Counted from the first letter of the stretch, positions 24,637-35,998 are shown. The stretch: DNA of 64,000 nucleotides from Cliona cf. orientalis (GCA_963930775.1 OZ005706.1:4020545-4084544), one strand, 5' to 3'. Program-made: numbers and translations. Notes: generated from the sequence alone by a model not told the origin.

Positions 24637-26751
24637 TTAAGCGTGCAGGGGTGGGTGTTGGTAGGGGATCTCTGCCATGGGAGCCAGGGATCTGAAGCGT
24701 TGCAGCTGCAGGCGAGAGAGAGAGTCAGCTATGGAATTCTCAATACCCGGTATGTGGGCAATTAGAACGTGAAAGTTGCAGCGGGCTGCAACAAAAAATA
24801 GGGCGCGTACCAGGCACATTAGGCTTGAGCTGCGTGACAAGCCAGATTCCCATACGTCAACTACCGCCCTGTTATCGCAGTGAAACAAGAGCCGTTTGCC
24901 GCTCCACTGTTTGCCCCAAACTTCGCAGGCCATAACGATGGCGTACAACTCCTTCCATTCTATGGAACAGTCTGCCAGAGAGTGGGGCCATGGGTGGCTA
25001 AACCATGCCCCATTCCAGTAGGCACCAAAGCCCCGTGTGCTGGATGCGTCAGTGTACAGGTGCCAATTGTGGGCAGGAGTCCATGTTGGCTCAAGGAAGA
25101 ATGCTTTACCATTCCAGTCTGCTGAGAATTTCAGCCACCAGTCGATATCATGGACAGCTTCATTGTCGATGGGGAACGGGACGTCCAGGTCATCCACTGA
25201 GTGGGCGGTGTCCAAGAGTCGACGGAGAAATATTCGTCCCGCAGGGATAACTTTGCATGAAAAGGCGAGCTTCCCTATTAGTGATAGCAACTGTCGCTTG
25301 GAACATTGCTTGTGTGTTATTGCCAAAGAATGAAATTCGTCAAGCTCCTGTTTCAATGCTGCGAGTTTGTCCTCAGGCAGTCGGGCTTCCCCTTTTTCTG
25401 AGTCGAGCAATATGCCAAGAAAAGGGAGTGTGGTAGATGGTCCGAGGACCTTCTCCGGTTTGACCGGGGCTTGGACGGCTTCACACAGGAGAAGCATGTC
25501 TTGTAAGGAGCGAGCACAGCTAGTCGACATTGGTGGGCCAGCCAGAAAAAAGTCATCGAGGTAGTGAAAACAGTGTTCCACCCTGAAATAATGCATGAGT
25601 ATCCATTCAATAGCATCTGCGACCATATTAAATAGGTACGGGGCAGATCTTAGGCCAAAAGGGAGACACTTGTCGATGTAGTATTGATGGCGCCAGTGAA
25701 TCCCAAGAAGGTGCCAATCCTCTCTCCTAACTGGGCATAGCCGGAAAGCATTTTTCAGATCCACTTTAGCCATGAGTGCGCCTGGACCAAGGGTCTGACA
25801 CATGCGAATTGCATCGTCTACTGTCTTGTATTGCAACGAAAACTCATCTTTATTAATAAAATCATTAATACTGTGGCCTGAGGGGGCTGAGAGGTGATAG
25901 ATTAGACGCCAGCCCCCGTCCTTTTTGGGGACAACACCGATGCCTGAACAATGAAGGTTATTAAAGGGAGGGGCTGAGTAAGGTCCTGCTAATCTATGTT
26001 CTGCAATCTCCTTTTGAAGAGCTTCGTCGACAACTGAGGGATACTGATAAGCAGAGGGGAGGTTAGGGGCAGTTAGCTGCGTGTGCGGGCCAACGTAGCC
26101 TATGTCAAAACCATTAGTGAGTGAGTGGATCGGCCTAGAGACGAAGGTTTCGTTTGGATGGGAAGCAAGAAATCGCGCAAATACTTGCGGTCGTAGGGGT
26201 GTGCAAGTTGTTTGGGAGTTGATATCATTGTGCCTGCCTGGGGCAGGTACGTCGCGGGTGGCCTCCCCGACAGGCTGTGCAAATGTGCAGGTATGGGCAT
26301 TTTGCACCTCGAAAACAAAAGGCTCGTTTGTTGTACACGCGACAGATATTGTCATCATTGGTGGGCTGACTAACAGAGGGCTGGCTAGCAACGTTTGAAA
26401 CGTTCTCCCGTGGAAGCAGAGAGCAGTCACGGGCGGTGTGACCGACATGATTGCAAATGGGACAGCGGAGGCCAGGCGCTGCGACCTGCGCTTTGAGCGG
26501 GCAGTGAGGGGCAAGGTGATCCGGGCTACCACACGAAAAGCAAGGTTGCTTAGCCTTGGTGGCATCAGTGGAGAGCCACGTGGCAGTGAGCTCTGGATCG
26601 GCTGCTGACCAGCGCATAAACTTGTCGGCTGCCAGCTTGAGGCGGAATTGAGAATCATATTGCAGCCAAGCATAGGGCTGGAACCTTTGGCTGGTTTTGG
26701 TGATAAAAGCCTGGTATTTAAAAAGCTCCGGTGCAAGCTGAGGCTTTGCAT
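24637..26751 (-). CDS. Reverse transcriptase-RNase H part of the first retroelement
   Basis: Open for 704 codons. Reverse transcriptase signs: GGWRLIYHLS, KVDLKNAF, LPFGLRSAPYLFN and the YLDDFF catalytic box in the middle. RNase H follows, with YTDASS, EWKELYAI, FHCDNRAVV and ADSLSRL. The frame overlaps the end of the zinc-knuckle gag segment, a usual layout in the DIRS group. Known role: makes the DNA copy of the element. Part of a fossil element. Confidence 0.9.
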   Translation of the reverse strand: MQSLSLHRSFLNTRLLSPKPAKGSSPMLGCNMILNSASSWQPTSLCAGQQPIQSSLPRGSPLMPPRLSNLAFRVVARITLPLTARSKRRSQRLASAVPFAIMSVTPPVTALCFHGRTFQTLLASPLLVSPPMMTISVACTTNEPFVFEVQNAHTCTFAQPVGEATRDVPAPGRHNDINSQTTCTPLRPQVFARFLASHPNETFVSRPIHSLTNGFDIGYVGPHTQLTAPNLPSAYQYPSVVDEALQKEIAEHRLAGPYSAPPFNNLHCSGIGVVPKKDGGWRLIYHLSAPSGHSINDFINKDEFSLQYKTVDDAIRMCQTLGPGALMAKVDLKNAFRLCPVRREDWHLLGIHWRHQYYIDKCLPFGLRSAPYLFNMVADAIEWILMHYFRVEHCFHYLDDFFLAGPPMSTSCARSLQDMLLLCEAVQAPVKPEKVLGPSTTLPFLGILLDSEKGEARLPEDKLAALKQELDEFHSLAITHKQCSKRQLLSLIGKLAFSCKVIPAGRIFLRRLLDTAHSVDDLDVPFPIDNEAVHDIDWWLKFSADWNGKAFFLEPTWTPAHNWHLYTDASSTRGFGAYWNGAWFSHPWPHSLADCSIEWKELYAIVMACEVWGKQWSGKRLLFHCDNRAVVDVWESGLSRSSSLMCLVRALFFVAARCNFHVLIAHIPGIENSIADSLSRLQLQRFRSLAPMAEIPYQHPPLHA

Positions 26752-26923
26752 TGGTTAGTACTGTAGCATAGAGGGTCCATGCTTCGAGCCACGTGTCAAG
26801 GCTAGCAATGTGCCTGGTTTGAGTGGCTTTTTTGGTTTTGGCTGACTTGCCGGCCCTAGTGAGATGTTCAGCCAACAAGTCAGAGAAATCAATAAACTCA
26901 CCACGTTCAATGGCGCGCTGCAC
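26225..26923 (-). CDS. Gag-like zinc-knuckle segment of the first retroelement
   Basis: 232 codons with CFSCGSPDHLAPHC, CPICNHVGHTARDC and a CCCH-like cluster ending CTACRGGHPRRTC. These are nucleic-acid-binding knuckles typical of the first open region in these elements. It overlaps the start of the reverse transcriptase frame. Part of a fossil element. Confidence 0.75.
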   Translation of the reverse strand: MQRAIERGEFIDFSDLLAEHLTRAGKSAKTKKATQTRHIASLDTWLEAWTLYATVLTNAKPQLAPELFKYQAFITKTSQRFQPYAWLQYDSQFRLKLAADKFMRWSAADPELTATWLSTDATKAKQPCFSCGSPDHLAPHCPLKAQVAAPGLRCPICNHVGHTARDCSLLPRENVSNVASQPSVSQPTNDDNICRVYNKRAFCFRGAKCPYLHICTACRGGHPRRTCPRQAQ

Positions 26924-27129
26924 CCTGTGTGGTAGAGGTACAGTTGCCGATTCACGTCGTCTTTGATGTAGACGGTGCTTATGAGTTGAGCGCCCGTGGT
27001 GGGTATGGCTGTGACTGGTGCGTCGACGGTGAAAGCGGTGCCGGCGGATTGGACTTCGGCTTGGAGAGGTACTGGAGCTGGATGTAGAGGAGGAGCTACG
27101 AGAGACACTACTGCCGCTGGAGGAGCTGC

Positions 27130-27741
27130 TTAATGAGTCGGATGAGCTGGGTGAGCGTCTACTACGGCAGTGCCTCCTTTTGTGTGGCGTTTGTGTGTCC
27201 TGTCGGAGTGATCGGATGGTGGGGAGATAGTTAGGGTACGATTACGTTGTTTGTGACGGCGTGTGCGTTCAGCTCGGATAGACTGACGCTTACGCTCACG
27301 CCTCGGTCTCGAGGGGGTGCACTCGCCCTCGGGTGAACTGGAGCTACTGCTCGAAGATGGGCTGTCTTTGTCGCCTTCTGAAGTTGTTTCTTGGCTGTTC
27401 TCCTCACTATTGCTGGGCTCAGAGTCCCCGCTGTCGGTGTGGAGGTAATCGTGGAGTCTTTGAGCCAGTGTAGACTTATTTCCCTCTCCGGGTAAATTGT
27501 ACCGTTTGGCGTATCGCTTGAGAGCAGCGGCAGGGAGCTGACGAATGGCCGATACCGACATGTTCGTCGCCAGGTCGGGCAGGGACGCTGACGAGGCGGC
27601 TTTGTTTGCCGAGCCCTTACGTTTTCGGCTGGCCATTTTGACGAGGTTCTCGAAAGAAGCGTGTGGCTTAACTTTCGGGTCCTCTATTTGACACGTTGTC
27701 GCAATAGATGCAGCTATCTTGATTATGCTATCACGTGCCAT
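27130..27741 (-). CDS. N-terminal gag-like segment with SAP-like motif (first retroelement)
   Basis: 203 codons. The middle part (LPAAALKRYAKRYNLPGEG, then LAQRLHDYL) resembles a SAP DNA-binding motif. It is followed by an acidic Ser-rich stretch and an Arg-rich stretch with paired basic residues. The first codons lie inside repeat A1. Function beyond nucleic-acid binding is unknown. Part of a fossil element. Confidence 0.65.
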   Translation of the reverse strand: MARDSIIKIAASIATTCQIEDPKVKPHASFENLVKMASRKRKGSANKAASSASLPDLATNMSVSAIRQLPAAALKRYAKRYNLPGEGNKSTLAQRLHDYLHTDSGDSEPSNSEENSQETTSEGDKDSPSSSSSSSSPEGECTPSRPRRERKRQSIRAERTRRHKQRNRTLTISPPSDHSDRTHKRHTKGGTAVVDAHPAHPTH

Positions 27742-27851
27742 GCATGGCGGGCAGAGGCGTGCCCGTGTGATTGCGCATGCGTCAGCATTACATTTTACTT
27801 GGCCTTCCTACGGTAACGTTAACTTCGGTTTACGCTTGTAAACCCCATTTA
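27652..27851 (-). repeat. Split direct repeat A1
   Basis: 5' end of the element, matching A2. It contains the ATG at 27741 from which the first open region begins, so A2 carries the same start. Confidence 0.9.
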
Positions 27852-29021
27852 AACGAAAATTTGAATTACAGAGATCCATATAAACCACTGTATTGAGACC
27901 CTGCAATACTTATTTATGGAGCATTCAGCCACATATGAAGCTTTAGTATTGTTCTGAGAATGATTTAAGGTTATGGAATAGTATTCAACGCGCTATTTAT
28001 AAATGATTGCGAACGGACACAATTCACGTATGTTTTAATGCGATTTAGTCGGAAACGCGAATGAACGTCGACCATTTCCAGATGTAAACAAAGTCCAAGT
28101 TTCTGCGTCAAGTTTTGAAAACCAGAGACTCGAACGAACTGACTTCGCTGTCGTTCACGATAGTCCATCGATCGGAGCAGGGCCAAGTATAGCGCTTTTT
28201 CGAAAACTCTAAGATGGTGAGTCGTCAGACAAGGTTTTGTCCTGGAGGGCCGCCATTAAGCGAGTCATATGGCAGCTGAGCAGTAAGTTTTTATGTTCAC
28301 TTTCTGTTCGTATAACTCGACAGAGTTCAAACACTATACCTGGCCCTATAGTGACTCGTAAGCTATCATTTTGTTTGTATGTCATTACATAGAAGCTGTT
28401 TACCTTGGCAAAACTGACGCAGAAATTGCAAAACTTACCCGCGTTTGCAGACTGACAGTGGCAGGTTTACGTTTCGTTTTTGTGAACCATGGGGCAGGCG
28501 TCAGGAGAGCTACTTACCTGTGTCTTGACTGTGCAAAGAACGTGGACAAAAACTGGAAAATAACTGTCTCATTTATTATTCATGTGAACCTTGACCATGC
28601 GTGGGCGGAACACTATACCGTAGCCTTAAGTAACAGATACTTACATATCTCAAGCAGGATAATAGTGATCTGCATGTGATCTACATTTTGTATTTATATG
28701 AATACATGTATGTGTACTTTTATATGCTAAAGCTGGCTGTATTTTTCTAATTAAGCGAAAAAACCAGTTCAAATTTATGTATTAGCTCTATGTGGGAATC
28801 TGAAAGAATTTGAATTAGACGAAAATTCGTCTTAAAGGCATGGCCAAGATTTTGCACATGTGCAGTTAGTCGATTGTCAACAGGTCAAGAGCAAAAATTC
28901 CCCATGGTCAAGCGGTCAAGGCCATTTTTAGTCAGTCAAGGCCATTTTTAGGCGGTCAAAACTCTTGTCCACGGTTACAGCTCTAGACACAGCGCCTATG
29001 GTAGCGAATCCCCCCTTGCTT
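27852..29021. other. Region between the two retroelements, no supported gene
   Basis: Low-complexity AT-rich sequence. A plus-strand open frame of 102 codons (28371-28679) and a minus-strand frame of 71 codons (27971-28186) have no recognisable domains. A short triplicate of GGTCAAGGCCATTTTTAG-like units lies near 28910-28960. Confidence 0.4.
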
Positions 29022-29227
29022 CAGCATGGCCGACTCTCACCCTTCCCCTGTTTTTAGCTAAAGACCTTCCAGTTCCAATCCTGGAGCCTATCTTGGACCG
29101 ATTGTGTTCTACCACCGCGGACTACAACCATTGTGGCTGCAGATTTTTATCTGAGTGTGGTTACATGTATATCACGTGTGACACTAATTTACTGAAAAAA
29201 AACTATATCATAGCACAATGCCTTTAA
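29022..29227 (+). repeat. Dispersed repeat R3, copy 2
   Basis: Direct copy of 7444-7682; ends GCACAATGCCTTTAA in both. Confidence 0.6.
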
Positions 29228-29952
29228 TATACATGTACATGTACATGTACAATACAATAACTTTGTAGTCTTCGACACGCAAAAAAATGAAAGGCCAGCT
29301 GGTTCACTCACCAACTAGAATCAATAGTTTTACACTGCTACGGTCTTCTAAACTGTCCTGGAGCAGTTACATGTAACTACTGCCACTCTGATTTTGAGCG
29401 AGTCATGGCTCGACTGGATTTGAAGTCAGCTATCGATGATTGATCGACCTCACGTTGCCAATCAACTCTAATTTACTCCAAACGTAATTGCTTGGATAGA
29501 TCGATGCTTCTCTTGGCTTTCTTATACTCTTGAGGCATCATTTCGTGCTAGCTATGATTGGAATAGTCAACTGGACATTCCATTGTTGATCCTGCAAGCA
29601 ATTGACTGTTACATATACCATACCCTCACGAAAGAGGGCCCACTACGGAATATCTGCCCACCCTCCTCCCCCCACTTTAGGCTTAATTTCCTGCTAATTA
29701 AGGTCTAATGTGTACTCATATGCGCCCTTGTGTAACTACCATTGAAAACAGCTCATTTATGAGGACTGAGCTTCGAATAGTCTATGTAAGATCAACAAAT
29801 AACCGGCCAAACAGCCGTAAAACTAAGCCTAGCTACATGTAGCTTTATATGACGTTTAACTCGTTAAGCGAAGTTAACACGCGAGGGTTGAGTTGGGTGC
29901 TGCAATTGCGCAAGCGCACCTCGCCCCCCACTTTCACATCTCTTTTTCTCTA

Positions 29953-29992
<40 letters not shown>

Positions 29993-30423
29993 CCCCTCCC
30001 CACCCCCATAGTCACACTGGGGGCCATTCCCAAATCAGCTGATCTGCCCATCTTGCCGGCCAGCACAGACCCCCCCCCCCCAACCGACTCGGGCACATCC
30101 GCCACCCTAGCCATACCTGACCCATCCGATTCTGCCTCTGCCCTACTCAATTTGCTTCTCCCCAAGCAAGGGCCCGGCACTTGAGAGAATAAAATTTGGA
30201 TCGGGGACGGCCTGCCCGCCATACCTAAGAAGGTTTACGAAAAATTGCAAATTGGGAGTTGTTGATCTGGCCGAACTCAAACCAGCAGGAGCACTGGACG
30301 CCATAAATCCCGACCCAGATCCTCAAAAGTACATCATCCTTCCCGGTCTTGAGATAACACGGGCTCGCCACAAACCAATTAGAGATATAATCACATGAGT
30401 GCAGCTAGTGCTTTGCCGTTTTC

Positions 30424-30944
30424 ATGGCAGCTGTCCACAAGCAGGACCCACCAGCCATCAAAGAGCTGCTAGCGTATATGTTCACTATCATCAGGGCAGC
30501 CCAGGAGTTCGAAGACCCTGCTTGGAAAAATTATGATGAGGCTTTCCGCGAGAAGGCAGCGGCCACGGGGAACCGCAAATGGTCAGCAATAGACACCCTT
30601 ATCTATAATGAGTCTTTACTGGCCATGCCAAGAAAATCCAGATAGCTCCAAGCAGCGGTTCCCATAATGCAATCACCGCCCCTGCCCGCAGCCTCCCAGC
30701 CATCACTTCAATGCCACAAGGATCCTATGCAGACTCACCCCCAACTAAGTGCCCTGCATTGTCGCCATCCACACCTGCTAGGAGTGACATATGCTATCTG
30801 TTTAACCGGGGATCATGCCACTATGGAAATGTATGCAAGTTCAGGCTCATGTGCTCTGCCTGCTCAGGCCGTCATCCCAGAATAGCCTGTAAAGCAGGGA
30901 AACCAACACCAGGTCCAAAGGATCAAGGCATAGCAAAACCGTGA
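30424..30944 (+). pseudogene. Gag-like zinc-binding segment (second retroelement)
   Basis: Includes a helical stretch around AIKELLAYMFTIIRAAQEF and, nearer the end, a cysteine cluster CYLFNRGSCHYGNVCKF followed by CSACSGRHPRIAC. This resembles the CCCH-plus-knuckle end of the first element's gag-like segment. Fossil. Confidence 0.55.
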
Positions 30945-31226
30945 CGTCATACTGACCATTAATGCTGCATTAACTTCCTATACTGATTCTGGCGATGTCT
31001 ATTCATTCATGACATATGATTATAATAATAATATTAATATGCTCCTTCCCCCAAACCCAACCGGTACATATGACTGCTTTCTCCACTCCACATAAGGAGA
31101 GTGTGACATACATTCTTATAAGCAGCAGTCATCCCCTCCTCTTATAATTATTTCCACAATGCATGTTGCCATGCAGGTCCCACCCATCACCCTACCTCAG
31201 AGGCTAACCAATACACTCATGACCTC

Positions 31227-31525
31227 ATGCACCTAGATAGGTGCCATTCAAATGAAGCGGCAACTCTCTCAGGAGCCATTACTGAAATACGGACCCCGTT
31301 AATAGCAAAGGCATGGGAGAATGCTCTACAGTGCCACCCGGACTCAGACTTTAAACATTACATGCTGTCAGGGATAACTAACGGGTTCAGAATCGGCTTC
31401 AACTGTAGACAGCAGCTGCGCTCTTCCCGCAGGAATATGCTATCTGCCCTGAATAACCCAGAGATCGTAGAGCAGTACCTGGGGAAAGAATGCTCCTTGG
31501 GCCATATTGCGGGGCCACTCCCCCG

Positions 31526-31558
<33 letters not shown>

Positions 31559-32120
31559 ATATGCTCCCCAATGCCCAAATAAATCCATTCGGGGTAATTC
31601 CCAAATCAAAGCCAACCAGGGAAGTGGTGGCTGATTGTTAATCTTTCAGCCCCAGATAACTTTAGCCTCAATGATGGCATAGATGGGGGCCTTACTTCTC
31701 TGACTTACATCACCGTAGATGACATGGTGGCTCTTGGGAAGGGAGCTCAATTAACCAAAATGGATGTTGAGTCAGCCTTCCGCATCATTCCGGTCCACCC
31801 AGAGGATCGGCCGCTATTGGGCATGAAGTGGAAGGGTCTGCTCTACATTGACCAAACACTCTCATTCGGCCTTAGGTCAGCCCCAAAAATATTCAACTCG
31901 GTTGCTGACGCCCTAGAGGGGATTGTGAGAGCTAGAGGAGCTAAGCTAACCTGGATGACTTCGTCGTAATCGGCACGCCAGCATCAAGCGAATGTGCACG
32001 TAGTCTAGAAACTCTCCTCGATGCCTGCAAGGAGCTCGGTATCCCGGTAGCAGCTCACAAATGCACTGGCCCAACAACATGCCTGGTTTTCCTGGGCATA
32101 CGGATCGATACGGTGAGCAT
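31227..32120 (+). pseudogene. Reverse transcriptase remains (second retroelement)
   Basis: Recognisable by KMDVESAFRIIPVHPEDRP, LSFGLRSAPKIFN and the downstream LVFLGI-like box. Fossil; not a working gene as it stands. Confidence 0.75.
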
Positions 32121-32429
32121 GGAAGTCACCTTGCCAGAAGAAAAGCTGGATCAACTTAAAAGTCTTCTCACAGCCTGGAAGGGAAGAAAAGACTGCACCC
32201 GCAGAGAGGTCCAATCACTAATTGAGCACCTCCAACATGCCGCAAAAGTGGTGCGTCCAGGGAGAAGGTTTATTCGGGGCATGCTTTCATTGCTCCAAGG
32301 ACTCGAAAAGCCACATCATTACATCAGGCTCAACACATCTTTCCGGGCAGACCTGCACTGGTGGCAGACATTCATCTCATCTTGGAACGGGGTATCGATC
32401 TTATATCGCCTCAACCGGCAAGCCCCAGA

Positions 32430-32950
32430 CTCAGAATTCCACACAGACGCTTCGGGTTCATGGGGTTGCGCAGCACTGTGGGAAGGACACTACTTTCAAC
32501 TCCCATGGGCGTCCTGCCCCTCTTTTGCCTCAGCATCAATTGCCCCTAAAGAATTATTTCCAGTTGTGATTGCCGCCCGGTACATGGGGCCATTATTGGT
32601 CGGGGAAAACGATCCTGTGCCATTTGGATAACAAAGCTGTGGTTAATGTGATTAACACAGGCTCATGTAAGGAATCTCATCTGGCTCATATGATGCGCTG
32701 CCTATTCTTTATCGAGGCGACGCTAAATTTCACTCTTACTGCAAGACACATTCCAGGAAAATGCAACTCGGATGCCGACACGCTCTCAAGAAATGGCATG
32801 CATTCATTTCTCTCCTCCCACCCACAGGCAAACCATCTCCCCACACCTCTAAGGCCAGCCCTGGTGCAGAACCTTACATCAGTGACCCCAGACTGGATGT
32901 CACCAGACTGGATCAAATCGTTCAGCACTTCCTTCATCGAGCTCTAGCCC
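32430..32950 (+). pseudogene. RNase H remains (second retroelement)
   Basis: Shows FHTDASGSWGCAAL, APKELFPVVIAARY, CHLDNKAVV and a DADTLSRNG end box, the RNase H order expected after a DIRS-type reverse transcriptase. Fossil. Confidence 0.75.
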
Positions 32951-33876
32951 CTTCTACCCGTCGTTCTTATGAGGCTGCCCACAAACGCTTCCCATCATTC
33001 TGTACAGAAACCCAATCAACCCCGCTCCCACTCACAGTAACATTATTATGCCGGTATGTGGCTAGCCTCGCGGATCAGATATTAAAATATCAAACTATCA
33101 AATGCTACCTATCGGCTGTGCGATTTTTGCAGATTATGTCTGGCTTTGGTGATCCCAACATGTCCTCCATGCCCATATTGGAGTGTCTACTTCGTGGCGT
33201 AAAACTGGAGCAAGCCAAGCAACAATCAGAGGCAGCTCGCACTCGGTTGCCAGTCACCCCTACTATTCTTCGTAGGTTATAGAGAGAGCTCGATATAGAG
33301 CCTTCCAAATGGGAAAATGTTATACTGTGGGCAGCTTGTTGTACCTGTTTATTCAGGTTCCTTCGGTCGGGGGAAATAACTGTCCCTACTCAAACAGACT
33401 ACGATAGCTCCACTCATCTCTCGTATGGTGGTGATATTATGTTCGATTCAAAGGCTTCTCCTACATTTGTCCAGGTGAACATCAAAGCTTCGAAAACTGA
33501 CCCATTTAGAAAAGGGGTCGCCATTTGCATGGGTCGTACCAATAACGATCTCTGCCCTGTAGCAGCCTTGGCAGCCTATGTCACTCTCAGGGTCTCCGGA
33601 GAAGGCCCATTGTTCATGCTTAAAAACCAGACTCCCTTAACTCGAGATCGCTTCATCAAAATGACAAGAGATAAGTTGTCAACAGCCGGCATAGAGGCAA
33701 GCCACTACTCTGGACATAGTTTTAGAATCGGGGCGGCAACAACCGCCTCAGCCTATGGTGTTGAAGACTCTCTGATTCAAACTCTGCGTCGCTGGAAGAG
33801 CGCAGCCTACCTGCTATATATTCGGGTCCCTAGAGAGAAATTAGCAAATTTATCTTCGTTACTAGCAAAAGAATAG
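32890..33876 (+). pseudogene. Tyrosine recombinase remains (second retroelement)
   Basis: The N-terminal core-binding part reads APSTRRSYEAAHKRF and LLCRYVASLAD. The catalytic part has HSFRIGAATTAS, LRRWKSAAY and a terminal YIRVPREKL. Same enzyme class as the recombinase at 23676-24470. Fossil. Confidence 0.8.
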
Positions 33877-34006
33877 CTTTATTATCTAGTCTTAAGCTCT
33901 GTATAATTTCATGTATGCTTTATCAGAATCTAATGAAAAGTTAAAAAGAAAGGAGAATTAAGAGATTGCTTGGGAGGAAAACTCCATCGAGTTCCTTGGG
34001 CCTCGT

Positions 34007-34044
34007 GGAGGCGGGGCGCCAATGCCGATGCCAGCCCCGCCTCC
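34007..34044 (+). repeat. GC-rich perfect hairpin after the second retroelement
   Basis: GGAGGCGGGGC (34007-34017) pairs perfectly with GCCCCGCCTCC (34034-34044) over a 16-base loop in an AT-rich setting, about 130 bp past the recombinase stop. It may be a 3' structure of the element. Confidence 0.5.
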
Positions 34045-34049
34045 ATTAT

Positions 34050-35998
34050 CTCCACTCAAGCAAAATGAAAGGAATAAGTGATAATATTATTGCGCATTCA
34101 CCGCGGCCACTTTCGCTTGCACCTGGCTCACCCTCCAAACACACCATGATACCCTGTTATCGCGTTGTGGTATGGAACCTGAGGGGTGTTAAACTGCATT
34201 TCAGCACAAATGAATGATCGTGCATGGCCAGAAGAGGTTGGACATAACGCACATTTACGCTATAGTTACATGACTATGGTATGCAATTATGCTGCCACGC
34301 ATTCAAAGGAATACCATTTGCAAGTGTACATGTAGCTGGTTGCTATAATGTTTGTGTTGGTGAGCTATGGCCAAATCTGAAGCTGGAACAGAGGTGTATC
34401 ATGTGGATCTAATGTAACAGCAAAAGAAGCTGACTGTGATCGATAAATGCTATTTTGGTGTTGCCCAGTGTACACTACAACTGCAATTTTATCTGAAAAG
34501 CGGAAGAGGATGCATAGTAGTGGTTTACAGCACACCTGGCATCGTGAATATCATTATCTAGTGGGGTCATGACCGTGTGGTTGACCAATACTCCGTGTTT
34601 GCGCCCACAAAGTCAGTAATCTATGCAACACTAGGACCGTGCTACTGATGAGCAACTAGCTAGGCTTCATTTTTTGAGATTTTAGGGCCTTGGTTCTCCA
34701 TACTTATAGTAGGTACTGGTTCCATTCCAAGGCTTCTAAAGGAGCTATATGGAAGGATTGTAAATCTCGAGTTTGAGAGTCTGGGGATGTCTGTTACTGA
34801 AATGTACCACTTTTGAAGTTGACCTCAGACACAAGCGATCGAGATAGTGGCTATACTGCGAAGGCCACAGAAGTTTTGTTACTAGAGCTGGAGTCTTTCG
34901 AGTTGGGTAGTAGCTAGCGCTATGGTAGAGCTTCTATTTGCCGTTTACTAGACAAAATTACAACATTCTGGACAAAAGTTACGCGCTGTTGAATTGTATT
35001 ATCTTCGATGTTGATGTCTCTGTAACTCTGAAGATACTCGAGCAAAATCATTCTCGATTGTTGTACAAATAGTTCAAGGGTTCTTCTATGCCAGGTTAAA
35101 GCCGGTAAGCCTAAGCTTTACTGTTACTAAAATGTACCACTTAAAACCATACCCATATACAGTGAGAGGTGGTATGCCTCAGGCGCTGTTAGCTCGCTTG
35201 TTTGTCATCTGATGGCCTTGAAATGTATACCATCGTTTAGTACTACCTTCGAGCTACATTTTGAGCTCAAGAACAGCCTTCTTGGATGAACAGAAAAGTT
35301 GGTGGAGTTACATAAAAGTTGACACTAATTTTGTATGCAGGCGCAATTTGCGCATATCATTATCTCCCATACATACTGTACAAACCATAAAATTCCGATA
35401 AACGTATGGACTTCCGGCAGTTGTAGCGTACACTGTGCCATTCTGAGAATGGATTTTCTCAATTTCCAAGAAGTATGAGGGGTGGACAGGTGGGGTATGG
35501 CACTGAATCTTCTTTTCTCATGGATTTCAACTTGCTTTCACATTTTAAGGTTTTAGATCGTAACTTAAATGTACATTTTGTTCAGTGTTATATATCAGTG
35601 TTTCCGCTACTATACTTGAAAGGGGCATCCCGCCCTGTTTATGAGTGGCTTATTGCAAAAATGCTGACAGCTGCAACAGTGATCTGCAGTACAGTAGTAG
35701 TTCCCAAGTGTTGTGGGTATCTTTGGCTTCCTACACTCAGCTCAGAGGCACACAACTAGTGGTTGAAATGTACTCTCTAGTGGTTGTACTAGTGTAAACA
35801 ACACATGCACACGTATAACAAATTATAGTACATATAGATTGTACATACACTATGATGATCCAAGCCTGCAAAAGCAAATTATTCCCTCTTCATGGCCAGT
35901 ATCCCATAATAATATTCAATGATAGTAATGTTAACCACCCTGTTTGAATTCAGTCCTAGAGGAAACACTGATATATGGGGCAACACGCCCATTTTTTG
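34050..35998. other. Region without a supported gene, left flank of the giant transposon
   Basis: AT-rich. A 94-codon plus-strand frame at 35475-35759 and an 83-codon frame at 33966-34217 have no recognisable motif. The phrase TGTTACTRAAATGTACCAC occurs twice (about 34790 and 35122). Confidence 0.4.

Larger units (their letters stand above)
22842..27851 (-). mobile_element. Tyrosine-recombinase retroelement (Ngaro/PAT-like DIRS group), nearly whole fossil
   Basis: 5.0 kb, read on the minus strand as A1 (27652-27851), coding body, B1 (23322-23554), A2 (23123-23321), B2 (22842-23074). This split-direct-repeat plan marks PAT and Ngaro elements, which integrate through a tyrosine recombinase and lack LTRs and an integrase. 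The A copies and the B copies each differ at only a few bases, so the insertion looks young. Parts: gag-like region with SAP-like and zinc-knuckle segments, reverse transcriptase-RNase H, recombinase. No methyltransferase domain is visible, which also fits Ngaro/PAT. It looks nearly whole, with at most a few breaks. Confidence 0.9.
29849..33900 (+). mobile_element. Second tyrosine-recombinase retroelement, broken fossil
   Basis: Same order of parts as the first element but on the plus strand: Ser/Pro-rich gag-like region with a (CT)n tract (29950-29990), zinc-knuckle segment (about 30424-30944), reverse transcriptase (about 31227-32120), RNase H (about 32430-32800) and tyrosine recombinase (about 32890-33876). 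No split repeats were recognised at either end. It is broken in about half a dozen or more places and contains an expanded poly-C tract, so it is older than the first element and belongs to a different lineage by sequence. Confidence 0.8.

Noticed and set aside
25005-25333. Plus-strand frames opposite the reverse transcriptase at 24.6-26.8 kb
   Set aside because: Antisense shadows of a frame with clear catalytic motifs.
22833-27867. ATTTGAATT on both sides of the first retroelement as a target duplication
   Set aside because: The two words lie at unequal distances from the element ends, and tyrosine-recombinase elements do not make target duplications; probably chance.
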